A stretch of DNA of 64,000 nt from Streptomyces sp. NBRC 110611 (lineage in GTDB: Bacteria; Actinomycetota; Actinomycetes; Streptomycetales; Streptomycetaceae): contig NZ_BBUY01000001.1 of NCBI RefSeq assembly GCF_001590865.1, forward strand, positions 927,522 through 991,521, given 5' to 3'. How positions within the stretch are numbered: the first letter of the stretch is position 1; every line of letters starts with the position of its first letter. The translations under genes and the position numbers were made by a program. Below the pieces are notes generated by a model, which worked only from the letters and a program-made list of their open reading frames with translations, had not been told where the DNA came from and did no database searches. Below are positions 8,061-18,040 of the stretch, one piece after another.

Positions 8061-10154
8061 TCAGGCGGTGGGCTCGGCGCCGGGCTGGGCACCCTGCGCC
8101 TGGATGGCCGTGATGGCCACGGTGTTGACGATGTCCTGGACCAGGGCGCCGCGCGAGAGGTCGTTCACCGGCTTGCGCAGACCCTGCAGGACCGGGCCGA
8201 CGGCGACCGCACCGGCCGACCGCTGCACGGCCTTGTAGGTGTTGTTGCCGGTGTTGAGGTCCGGGAAGATCAGCACGGTGGCCTTGCCGGCCACGTCGGA
8301 ACCGGGGAGCTTGGTCCGCGCGACCGCCGCGTCCACCGCCGCGTCGTACTGGATCGGGCCCTCGACCAGCAGGTCGGGCCGCAGCTCGCGGACGATCTCG
8401 GTGGCCTTGCGGACCTTGTCGACGTCCGCGCCGGAGCCGGAGGTGCCGGTGGAGTACGACAGCATCGCGATCCGCGGCTCGACGCCGAACTGGGCGGCGG
8501 TGGTCGCCGACTGGATGGCGATGTCCGCCAGCTGCTCGGCGTTGGGGTCCGGGTTGACCGCGCAGTCGCCGTAGACCAGGACCCGGTCGGCCAGGCACAT
8601 GAAGAAGACCGACGAGACGATCTGGGCGTTCGGCTTGGTCTTGATGATCTCGAAGGCGGGCCGGATGGTGGCCGCGGTGGAGTGCACCGCGCCGGAGACC
8701 ATGCCGTCGGCCAGGCCCTCCTGGACCATCAGGGTGCCGAAGTACGACACATCGGCGACCACGTCGTAGGCCAGCTCGTAGGTGACGCCCTTGTGGGCGC
8801 GCAGCTGTGCGTACCGCTCGGCGAACCGCTCGCGCAGCTCGGAGGTCTGCGGGTCGATGATCTGCGCGTTCGCCAGGTCGATGGCCAGGTCCGCGGCGCG
8901 CTTGCGGATCGCCTCCTCCTCGCCGAGCAGGGTGAGGTCGCAGACGTCGCGGCGCAGCAGGACGTCGGCGGCGCGCAGCACCCGCTCCTCGGTGCCCTCC
9001 GGGAGGACGACGCGGCGGCGGCCGGAGCGGGAGCGCTCGATCAGCTCGTGCTCGAACATCATCGGCGTGACCCGGCCGGAGCGGGCGACCGAGATCCGGT
9101 TGGTCAGCTCCGCGGTGTCCACGTGGCGCTCGAAGAGGCCCAGCGCGGTCTCCGCCTTGCGCGGCGAGGCGGCGTTCAGCTTGCCCTCGATGGCGAACAG
9201 CTCGGCCGCGGTCGGGAAGGAGCCGCCCGGTACGGAGACGACCGGGGTGCCGGGGGCCAGCCGGGCCGCCAGCGCCATGATGTCGGGGCCGGGTTTCTCG
9301 TCGAGGGTGAGCAGCACGCCGGCGATCGGCGGGGCGCCGGCGCTGTGCGCGGCGAGCGCGCCGATGACCAGGTCGGCCCGGTCGCCGGGGGTCACCACGA
9401 GGCAGCCGGGGGTGAGTGCCTGGAGGAAGGTGGGCAGCATGGCGCCGCCGAAGACGAAGTTGCGGGCGTCCCTGGCGAGCCCGGAGTCGTCGCCCAGCAG
9501 CACCTCCGCGCCGAGGGTGTGCACGATCTGGGCGACGGTCGGCGCGGAGAGCGAGCCGTCCTCGGGGAGCGCGTAGCAGGGCACCGGCAGACGGGACGCG
9601 AGCCGCTCGACGACCGCCTCGCGCAGCTCGGGGGCCACCCGGTTGACGATCATGGCGACGACGTCGCAGCCCAGCGACTGGAAGGCCCGGTAGGCGTTGC
9701 GGGCCTCGGCGCGTACGGACTCGGCCTCCTGGCCCTGGCCGCCGACGACGGGGATCAGCGAGGCGCCGAACTCGTTGGCGAGCCGGGCGTTGAGGCTCAG
9801 CTCGTCCGGGAGGCTGGTGTCGGCGTAGTCCGAGCCGAGGACCAGCACGTACTCGTAGTCCCTGGCCACCGCGTGGAAGCGGTCGACGAGCCGGGCGACC
9901 AGCTCGTCGGTGCCGCGCTCGGCCTGGAGCGCGGCGGCCTCGTCGTAGCCCATGCCGTAGACGGTCTCGGCGGACTGGGTGAGCCGGTAGCGGGACCGCA
10001 GCAGGTCGAACAGCCGGTCCGGTCCGTCGTGCACCAGCGGGCGGAAGACGCCCACCCGGTCGACATGGCGGGTCAGGAGCTCCATGACTCCCAGCTCGAC
10101 GACCTGGCGGCCGTCGCCGCGGTCGATCCCGGTCACGTACACGCTGCGCGTCAC
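8061..10154 (-). CDS. pta: Phosphate acetyltransferase, long (DRTGG-containing) form
   Basis: 697 residues. Interconverts acetyl-CoA + Pi with acetyl phosphate + CoA. The N-terminal P-loop-like/BioD-related region (about 1-200) and a central DRTGG-like domain precede the catalytic PTA_PTB domain (about 370-690), with VLPEGTEERVLRA, LADGMVSGA and SYSTGTSGSG landmarks. I choose the GTG at 10154 (reading TRSVYVTGIDRGDG) because GGAGAG lies about 5 nt before it; upstream in-frame ATG codons lack such a site. It is first in the pta-ackA-pyk unit and divergent from pfkA. An AT-rich inverted repeat in the shared promoter region (10210-10247) may control it. Confidence 0.95.
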   Translation of the reverse strand: MTRSVYVTGIDRGDGRQVVELGVMELLTRHVDRVGVFRPLVHDGPDRLFDLLRSRYRLTQSAETVYGMGYDEAAALQAERGTDELVARLVDRFHAVARDYEYVLVLGSDYADTSLPDELSLNARLANEFGASLIPVVGGQGQEAESVRAEARNAYRAFQSLGCDVVAMIVNRVAPELREAVVERLASRLPVPCYALPEDGSLSAPTVAQIVHTLGAEVLLGDDSGLARDARNFVFGGAMLPTFLQALTPGCLVVTPGDRADLVIGALAAHSAGAPPIAGVLLTLDEKPGPDIMALAARLAPGTPVVSVPGGSFPTAAELFAIEGKLNAASPRKAETALGLFERHVDTAELTNRISVARSGRVTPMMFEHELIERSRSGRRRVVLPEGTEERVLRAADVLLRRDVCDLTLLGEEEAIRKRAADLAIDLANAQIIDPQTSELRERFAERYAQLRAHKGVTYELAYDVVADVSYFGTLMVQEGLADGMVSGAVHSTAATIRPAFEIIKTKPNAQIVSSVFFMCLADRVLVYGDCAVNPDPNAEQLADIAIQSATTAAQFGVEPRIAMLSYSTGTSGSGADVDKVRKATEIVRELRPDLLVEGPIQYDAAVDAAVARTKLPGSDVAGKATVLIFPDLNTGNNTYKAVQRSAGAVAVGPVLQGLRKPVNDLSRGALVQDIVNTVAITAIQAQGAQPGAEPTA

Positions 10155-10506
10155 GCGTGCTCTCCGATCCATTCCGATGTGTGCAAGGTTCCGGCGTTCA
10201 GGATTCCGGCAGCTCACAAGATCAAATTAAGCCGATATTGTGAGCTGGCCCCTCTTGACAATACCTGCGAGGGTGGCTAAGTCGCTCTTCCAGGTTCCGG
10301 GCGGCTCCGGGCGGGGACCGTCGGGCGCAACCGGTGTACGAGGCCGGTGCACGCGCCCGGCGTGCGAGCCGGAGCCGCGCCGGCGCGCGGGCGGGAGCCG
10401 TCGATGCGCGCGCGTCAGCCGTGTCGGCGTGCGGGCGGGAGCCGGTCGGACCGTGAAACAATCGGACCGGGTCAGGACCGACAACGAGCACAGGAGACAC
10501 AGCACG
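10155..10506. other. Divergent pta/pfkA promoter region
   Basis: 352 bp without a gene. It holds the inverted repeat at 10210-10247 and a TTGACA hexamer at 10255-10260 reading toward pfkA, with a weak TAAGTC 17 nt later. The pfkA-proximal half has repeated GTGCGAGCCGGAGC-like segments but no clear signal. Confidence 0.5.
10210..10247. promoter_or_regulatory. Inverted repeat in the pta/pfkA promoter region
   Basis: CAGCTCACAA, 18-nt AT-rich spacer, TTGTGAGCTG: a perfect 10-bp inverted repeat, 55 bp upstream of the pta start and next to the TTGACA at 10255. The TTGTGA/TCACAA half-sites resemble those of the redox repressor Rex, but here they face outward, so the identity is uncertain. Confidence 0.5.
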
Positions 10507-11532
10507 ATGCGTATCGGAGTCCTCACCGCAGGCGGCGACTGCCCCGGCCTGAATGCTGTGATCCGGTCAGTCGTCCACCGCGCCCTCACCGGCCACGACG
10601 ACGAGGTCATCGGCTTCGAGGACGGCTTCGCCGGCCTGCTCGACGGCCGCTACCGCAAGCTCGACCTCGAAGCGGTCAGCGGCATCCTCGCCCGCGGCGG
10701 CACCATCCTCGGCTCGTCCCGGCTGGAGCGCGCCCGGCTCCGCGAGGCCTGCGAGAAGTCCCGCGACCTCTCCAAGGACTACGGCATCGACGTCCTGATC
10801 CCGATCGGCGGCGAGGGCACCCTCACCGCGGCCCGGATGCTCTCGGACGTCGGACTGCCGGTCGTCGGCGTCCCCAAGACCATCGACAACGACATCTCCT
10901 CCACGGACCGCACCTTCGGCTTCGACACCGCCGTCGGCGTCGCGACCGAGGCGATCGACCGCCTCAAGACCACCGCCGAGTCGCACCAGCGCGTCATGGT
11001 CGTCGAGGTCATGGGCCGCCACGCGGGCTGGATCGCCCTTGAGTCCGGTATGGCCGGCGGCGCCCACGGCATCTGCCTGCCGGAGCGCGAGTTCGACGTC
11101 AACGACCTGGTCACGATGGTCGAGGAGCGGTTCGCCCGCGGCAAGAAGTTCGCCGTGATCTGCGTCGCCGAGGGCGCCCACCCGGCGCCCGGCACCATGG
11201 AGTACAAGAAGGGCGCCATCGACCAGTTCGGCCACGAGCGGTTCTCCGGCATCGGCACCGCGCTCGCCCGCGAACTGGAGAAGCGCCTCGGCAAGGAGGC
11301 CCGCCCGGTCATCCTCGGCCACGTCCAGCGCGGCGGCACCCCCACCGCCTACGACCGCGTGCTCGCCACCCGCTTCGGCTGGCACGCCGTCGAGGCCGCC
11401 CACCGCGGCGACTACGGCAAGATGACCGCCCTCCGCGGCACGGACATCACCATGGTCCCCCTCGCCGAGGCCGTCACCGAACTCAAGACCGTCCCCGCGG
11501 GGCGGATGGACGAGGCCGAGTCGGTTTTCTAG
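10507..11532 (+). CDS. pfkA: 6-phosphofructokinase, ATP-dependent type
   Basis: 341 residues. Phosphorylates fructose-6-phosphate in glycolysis. The N-terminal VLTAGGDCPGLN is the nucleotide loop. GGEGT sits at 101-105, with Gly104 as in ATP-using enzymes (PPi enzymes have Asp there). PKTIDND contains Lys124 and catalytic Asp127, and EVMGRHAGWIALESG is also conserved. Gly104 with Lys124 is the combination seen in the actinobacterial mixed-substrate clade. The ATG at 10507 follows CAGGAGA; the frame is open upstream but without family similarity. A perfect 15-bp hairpin at 11581-11610 terminates it. Confidence 0.96.
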   Translation: MRIGVLTAGGDCPGLNAVIRSVVHRALTGHDDEVIGFEDGFAGLLDGRYRKLDLEAVSGILARGGTILGSSRLERARLREACEKSRDLSKDYGIDVLIPIGGEGTLTAARMLSDVGLPVVGVPKTIDNDISSTDRTFGFDTAVGVATEAIDRLKTTAESHQRVMVVEVMGRHAGWIALESGMAGGAHGICLPEREFDVNDLVTMVEERFARGKKFAVICVAEGAHPAPGTMEYKKGAIDQFGHERFSGIGTALARELEKRLGKEARPVILGHVQRGGTPTAYDRVLATRFGWHAVEAAHRGDYGKMTALRGTDITMVPLAEAVTELKTVPAGRMDEAESVF

Positions 11533-11555
11533 CCGGTCTTCTAGCCGGTCTTCTG
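11529..11555 (+). repeat. 12-bp tandem duplication across the pfkA stop
   Basis: TAGCCGGTCTTC occurs twice in direct succession. The first TAG is the pfkA stop and the array ends in TGA. Probably a slippage product of the gene tail. Confidence 0.75.
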
Positions 11556-11580
11556 AGGACCGTACGCATCACTCATCACT

Positions 11581-11610
11581 CAAGAGTCCCGGAGCGCTCC
11601 GGGACTCTTG
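11581..11610. terminator. pfkA terminator
   Basis: A perfect 30-nt palindrome, CAAGAGTCCCGGAGC and its complement, 48 nt after the pfkA stop. It can also face the convergent DUF6624 gene. Confidence 0.9.
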
Positions 11611-11641
11611 CTGTACTCATGACGAGGGCCTCGGTGAGGGG

Positions 11642-12205
11642 CTACGGCGCTCGCTCCGCTCGGAGCTCTTGCGGGTGGGGGCGGTAGGTCGAGCGGATTG
11701 CGACTTCGTAGTCGGCGTGTGGGCCGAGGTCGGCCTCCGCGCGGCGAACGTCAAGGTTGTCGGGGTCGGTGACGTCCCAGAGCTGGTATCCGCGGCCGTC
11801 GCAAAGGTCCCGGTACTGGGTGCCGTAAATCTGGGGTTGTCCCTGTCGCATGAGGACTCGGTCGGTCAGCAGGGCGAGCTGCTGCGTGGTCGCGTCATTG
11901 CGTGTGACGGCGTCGCGGACAAGACCGAGAGCCCGCTGCTGAAAGTCGAGGTCGGCGTGTTGCGCGATGAGCCATGCGGCGTTGGCGGCCTGCTCACCGA
12001 CGAGTGAGTGTCCCGGCCATCCGTGCTCGTCGATGATTCGCTGTAGGGCTGCGGTGTTGTCGTTGTCGACGGTGCGCATTAGTTCATAGTCGGGTGCCGC
12101 GATTTCGCCGTTGTCCCGGACGCCGCGGGCGTGCTGGTCGGTGGTCATGCGACGCAGCAACTCATCAGCGAGGTCGGGCTGTTGGGGCTGTGCGGGATCG
12201 GGCAC
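11642..12205 (-). CDS. DUF6624 family protein
   Basis: 187 residues. The start is set at the GTG (12205) because AAGGAGGG lies 6 nt before it; an ATG at 12223 would place that ribosome binding site inside the gene. All-helical and soluble, with the family hallmarks DNDNTAALQRIIDEHGWPG, SLVGEQAANAAWLIAQHADLD and LALLTDRVL, then a QPQIYGTQY motif. These are the recognisable DUF6624 blocks; the biochemical role is unknown. It is the last gene of a compact minus-strand cassette with a 57-residue CxxC protein and a recombinase-like protein, and is probably co-transcribed with them. Confidence 0.8.
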   Translation of the reverse strand: MPDPAQPQQPDLADELLRRMTTDQHARGVRDNGEIAAPDYELMRTVDNDNTAALQRIIDEHGWPGHSLVGEQAANAAWLIAQHADLDFQQRALGLVRDAVTRNDATTQQLALLTDRVLMRQGQPQIYGTQYRDLCDGRGYQLWDVTDPDNLDVRRAEADLGPHADYEVAIRSTYRPHPQELRAERAP

Positions 12206-12219
12206 GGCCTGTCCCTCCT

Positions 12220-12393
12220 TCATAGGTGAGCCTGTCGCAAGTGTTGCCGCAGCAGTACGTTGCAGTCCGTTTCGGCGCTGTGGTCGTAGCGCCGACGGGC
12301 CTGCTGCCGCTGTTCGTCGAGCTGGCGGCAGCGCGCGCAGTCCGGGCGGGGCGCGGGGCGTTCCGGCCACCGGGCGGACGGGTGGGAAATCAC
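12220..12393 (-). CDS. Small CxxC protein (57 aa), translationally coupled
   Basis: A short gene that is easily missed. Its GTG overlaps the TGA of the recombinase-like gene (GTGA at 12390-12393), and it ends 14 nt before the DUF6624 start. The product has a Pro/Arg-rich N-terminus, a DCARCRQLDEQR segment (Cys19 and Cys22), then a basic helix with DHSAETDCNVLLRQH. The pattern resembles small actinomycete proteins with a CxxC plus D-x-S-x-x-x-D-x-x-V-L-L-R-x-H signature that accompany XRE regulators. A metal-binding ribbon or small adaptor is possible. The start-stop overlap and helical signature support real coding; function unknown. Confidence 0.65.
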   Translation of the reverse strand: MISHPSARWPERPAPRPDCARCRQLDEQRQQARRRYDHSAETDCNVLLRQHLRQAHL

Positions 12394-12860
12394 GGCTGCC
12401 CCGCCGAGTCCTTGACGTGCAGGAAACCGCCCGCCCTCTCGATCTCGTGCGCGACCTGGTCGTACTCCTGCGGAATGGGCGAGATCATCGAGCGCCAGGC
12501 CGTGAGTACCACACCGGCTTCACCGCCCTTGATGCGGCCGACGGCCTGCCTCAGCCCCTCGCGGCCGTCGGGCGGCAGCAACCCCGCGTGGTCCTCGATC
12601 ACGGCCGTGATCTCCCACCCGAACATCTCCGCGTAGTCGGTGCACTCCTCGCGCGGTGCGGCAATGTTCGCGTGCGGGGCGCCGCACAGGTAGATGACAC
12701 AGCGGAACCGCTCGATCTTCGCGGCCTCCGTCGGTACGTCGACCTCGCTCGGCGGGAGGCCTGCTGCCGCGTCCGCGATTGCCTGACGTCGTCTCAGGTC
12801 CCCCTTGGTTCGACGGGCCGTGGTCGGCTCCTGCCTCTGCCTGCTCTCGGTGTTGACCAT
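12390..12860 (-). CDS. Serine-recombinase-like protein lacking the catalytic serine
   Basis: 156 residues. After a basic N-terminal 40 residues, the protein follows the resolvase N-terminal fold: a beta strand RCVIYLCG, then EECTDYAEMFGWEITAVIEDHAG, DGREGLRQAVGRIKGGEAGVV, TAWRSMISP and a last AGGFLHV strand. In active serine recombinases the first strand ends in the catalytic R-x-S; here it reads C-G-A-P, so the nucleophile is absent. The large zinc/HTH DNA-binding C-terminus is missing as well. It is probably a repurposed fold, not a mobile-element enzyme. It sits 94 bp after the XRE-TPR gene on the same strand and overlaps the small CxxC gene by 4 bp. Confidence 0.65.
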   Translation of the reverse strand: MVNTESRQRQEPTTARRTKGDLRRRQAIADAAAGLPPSEVDVPTEAAKIERFRCVIYLCGAPHANIAAPREECTDYAEMFGWEITAVIEDHAGLLPPDGREGLRQAVGRIKGGEAGVVLTAWRSMISPIPQEYDQVAHEIERAGGFLHVKDSAGQP

Positions 12861-12954
12861 GCACCTATGGTGGCGGATTGATCACGCATGGTGAAGTGAC
12901 GGGGTGTAGGGCTGCGCGAGGTCCTTTGGCCCCAACTCGTATGCTCCGTAGGGC

Positions 12955-14157
12955 TTATGTGAGCAGGGGTACGCCGATCAGTGCGCTGATGTTCCGCACA
13001 CGCGCCGTGGACACCTTCGCGAGGCGCTTCCCGATGACGCCGGGCAATGCATGGTGTTTGACCCACTCCGGGGCATCGCGACCTACCTCGATCAGGGTGT
13101 CGGCGGCTTGGTCGTACAGTTTTGCCTCGCACTGGGCCATGGCGACGTCGAGTTTGTAGCGGTTGCGGGCGAGTTTGGGCATCGAACGAGGCAGCTCTGT
13201 GCACGAAGCCAGCTTCAGCGCTCGTCCGTGGTTCCCGAGCGCCACAGCGATTCCTACGGATTCGGTGTTTGTGACGGTGGGGCCGAAGTGTGTGCCATGC
13301 GACGTCACGTCGTGTCCGATCCGAGCTGATGCGGCATGCGCCTGTGACAAGTAGTCGTCTGCGGATACGGGGTCTCCGCGCCGCGAGGAAGCGACCGCCG
13401 CAGCGATCATCAGTCGTCCGTATGCGAGCAGTTGAGGGTGGGGAGCCTTGCTGAAGGCCGGCTCGATCCGTGAGGCTGCGCGCTCCGCCACGGCAACCGC
13501 CCGGGGAACCTTGGCGCTTCGCAGGTGAATCCATGACAGCGTCGAGTCCAGAAGTGCGGGCAGCACGGCATCACCGGAGTCCTTCGCCAGGTGATGCGCG
13601 GAGGTGAGTGCGCTCAGGGCGAGATCGCGTTGCCCGAGCTGGACCGCGGCCGATGATGCGGTCTGGTAGGTGAGGGCGAGGATCGAGCTGATCCGTTCGC
13701 GCTCGTATCCCGCCGCTTGCTCGTACCGCGCGCTTCCTTCGAGCAGTACCTTGGCGACGAGTTCGCTCATCTCCCCGAATTCGCCCCGCCAGTACGTGGC
13801 ACACACGCGCTCTTGGGCAGCCGACAGCTCGGCAAGCGTGCTCGGCTCCCCCATGCCTGACCAGTCCCCGAGGGCGCTCTCGTGTACAGCGTCGGAGAGT
13901 CTCCGCAGAGCGGCCCTGGTGTCCTGGCTCATCCCCCGTCGCGGCGCCTGCTGGCCCAGGATCACCGCAACGTCGGTCTTGAGCGCGCCGGCGAGCCTGA
14001 GCAGTGAACCGACCGACAGCTCGCCGCGATCCTGCTCGGCTTTCTGTACCAGGGCGAGCGAGACACCCGCCGCTTCGGCGAGCCCTTGCTGAGTCAGATC
14101 GGAGCCCCGTAGGTACTTGATGCGCTTACCGTTCGTCAGATCGGCCCAGTTGCTCAC
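12955..14157 (-). CDS. XRE-family regulator with TPR-like sensor domain
   Basis: 400 residues from a GTG (14157) preceded by GAGGTG. The N-terminal helix-turn-helix (about 8-65: GKRIKYLRG, LTQQGLAEAAGVSLALVQKAEQDRGE) is followed by a long helical repeat domain (about 85-380) of the kind found in peptide-sensing and antibiotic-linked Streptomyces regulators. It is upstream of, and co-oriented with, the recombinase-like, CxxC and DUF6624 genes, and probably governs them. The ligand is unknown. Codon use is less GC-extreme than the flanking core genes, which fits an acquired cassette. Confidence 0.8.
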   Translation of the reverse strand: MSNWADLTNGKRIKYLRGSDLTQQGLAEAAGVSLALVQKAEQDRGELSVGSLLRLAGALKTDVAVILGQQAPRRGMSQDTRAALRRLSDAVHESALGDWSGMGEPSTLAELSAAQERVCATYWRGEFGEMSELVAKVLLEGSARYEQAAGYERERISSILALTYQTASSAAVQLGQRDLALSALTSAHHLAKDSGDAVLPALLDSTLSWIHLRSAKVPRAVAVAERAASRIEPAFSKAPHPQLLAYGRLMIAAAVASSRRGDPVSADDYLSQAHAASARIGHDVTSHGTHFGPTVTNTESVGIAVALGNHGRALKLASCTELPRSMPKLARNRYKLDVAMAQCEAKLYDQAADTLIEVGRDAPEWVKHHALPGVIGKRLAKVSTARVRNISALIGVPLLT

Positions 14158-14560
14158 GATCACCTCGGTGGGATGCTCAGGCGCGGTGGCTGTATTCCGA
14201 TGGTAGGCCCCGCCGCCGATGCGCACAGAGCGAACGGGGCAGTCCATCGCGGGCGTGGCGGAGCGGGCCTGGAGGCCGGCGAAGGTGCGCAGCCACAAGG
14301 TGGCCTTCGGGGTATATGGATAATCCACGCCCTATGTTCGCTTTTCTGCTTTCAAATCGCCCATAACGGAATGGGCTTGAACAGTGTAAGTGGTGCGCTT
14401 TGGGGATCCTTCAAGAAGGGTTGTGTGCGACTTTGCTGCTTGAAGTTGATCAAGGACCTGTGGGCTGTGGTCATGCTTTTGGCGTTGATTTCGGCGGGCG
14501 CCAATTCATTTGCCGAGGATGGTGCCGCATCAGCGCTGACGTACTGAATAATTGGAGGGA
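14158..14560. other. Low-GC segment with a signal-peptide-like fragment
   Basis: From about 14330 the G+C drops well below the surroundings. On the plus strand, 14371-14547 could encode a short basic-hydrophobic peptide (KLIKDLWAVVMLLALISAG, then NSFAEDG) that ends at a TGA just before a GGAGGG motif. It reads like the signal sequence of an exported protein, but without a start-site consensus or continuation. It may be the 5' remnant of the frameshifted gene that follows. Confidence 0.4.
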
Positions 14561-14581
14561 ATATGGGAAAGGTGCTGCGCA

Positions 14582-14808
14582 CGTGACCCAGAGTTCGCTG
14601 GAGATGGAGTTAACCCTCCCCAAGGGGGATCGCCTGGCGGTTAACTCCAAGGGGGGGGGCTTGCCGTCGATGACGCAAATGGAAAAGAGCTGGACGCTGC
14701 TCCGGCCGCGATCAAGGGCGGCGACCACGTCTTCTCCGGAAAGTGGGCGGTGAAGGGCAACAATGCCACGCGTACGTCCGGGGTCGTCGCCGGCGCGATC
14801 TCTTGCTA
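14582..14808 (+). pseudogene. Frameshifted small exported-type protein (poly-G slip)
   Basis: A readable protein is split between two frames at a run of nine G (14651-14659). Upstream, the frame from the GTG at 14582 reads TQSSLEMELTLPKGDRLAVNSKGG. Past the run a different frame continues GLAVDDANGKELDAAPAAIKGG, then KWAVKGNNATRTSGVVAGAISC and a stop at 14808. Ten or seven G would restore one frame. The ATG at 14563, after GGAGGG, opens a third frame that stops after seven codons, so more damage is likely. A TTA codon is present in the first part. It could be a pseudogene, a phase-variable tract or a sequencing error. Confidence 0.5.
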
Positions 14809-14851
14809 GTGATTAAGCGGCACGTAGTAGAGCACCTTCAAGGGTGATAAT

Positions 14852-14885
14852 TTGTGGCGCACCGCTAAATGGCGGTGCGCCACAA
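14852..14885 (+). promoter_or_regulatory. Leader hairpin directly upstream of a ribosome binding site
   Basis: TTGTGGCGCACCGC, 6-nt loop, GCGGTGCGCCACAA: a perfect 14-bp stem ending 6 nt before the AGGAGG of the small membrane protein. It may terminate the preceding unit, or act as a leader element that controls transcription or translation of the next gene. Confidence 0.6.
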
Positions 14886-14900
14886 CTCATAGGAGGAAAT

Positions 14901-15242
14901 ATGCGCAAACCCTGGTTTGCTCTGGCGGCGTTCCTCATAGGCGCGTTCCTTGCCGCTGTCGCCGTTGGCTCTTTCGTGCAGGGCGACGTGCAGAGCGGAA
15001 CAGTGTCGGCGATAGGGGCAATTCTCGCCACGGCTGGCGGAATCTATGCGCTCAAGCGGGATGCGGTCGCCTTGCCCGCAAAGCTGACGATGCCGGTATT
15101 ACTCGCGGTCATCATCAGCGTCAACCTGCCTCGCGTCCTCGATGGCAAGGGCGGCCCTCTCACCGGGGTCGCCGCGGCGGCCGCGGCCGGGTTGGTGATC
15201 GGCCTGTTCGCGCGATTCCGTCCCTCTGGGCGGGAATCGTAA
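14901..15242 (+). CDS. Small integral membrane protein
   Basis: 113 residues. The ATG at 14901 follows AGGAGGAAAT, which rules out the upstream in-frame ATG at 14844. Four hydrophobic segments are visible (about 5-27, 36-52, 62-78, 88-108) with short polar loops and a basic C-terminus. No recognised family. It is preceded by a strong leader hairpin and followed by a terminator shared with the convergent ABC exporter. It belongs to the lower-GC accessory islet. Possible roles (immunity protein, holin-like, stress membrane protein) cannot be separated by sequence. Confidence 0.6.
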   Translation: MRKPWFALAAFLIGAFLAAVAVGSFVQGDVQSGTVSAIGAILATAGGIYALKRDAVALPAKLTMPVLLAVIISVNLPRVLDGKGGPLTGVAAAAAAGLVIGLFARFRPSGRES

Positions 15243-15280
15243 ACCGCCGCTCCAGTTCCCTCTTTTCTGGCGCGTAACGG

Positions 15281-15317
15281 CCGGACCCCCGCCCTTGGTT
15301 GAGGGGCGGGGGTCCGG
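15281..15317. terminator. Terminator between convergent genes
   Basis: A 14-bp stem, CCGGACCCCCGCCC and its complement, with a 9-nt loop. It lies between the small membrane protein and the ABC permease gene. Confidence 0.85.
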
Positions 15318-15358
15318 GTGTGGGGGATGGAAAGGAAGGGGAAAGGGGGAGCGCGGGG

Positions 15359-17941
<2,583 letters not shown>

Positions 17942-18040
17942 GGCGGTGGTGTCAGTCCTGGGGCTGGGGCGGGGGCCGAGGGCCGGATGCGGTGGGCGGG
18001 CCGGATGCGGTGGCGGGGGCGCGGGCGGGGCGCCCGGGCG

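Noticed and set aside
8002..8598. Upstream extension of the ackA reading frame (199 codons)
   Set aside because: It lies antisense-free but out of frame over the 3' end of pta and has no acetate kinase similarity; the family N-terminus starts at 8001.
12390..12860. Active transposon resolvase
   Set aside because: The catalytic Ser and the DNA-binding domain are missing and no terminal inverted repeats flank the gene.
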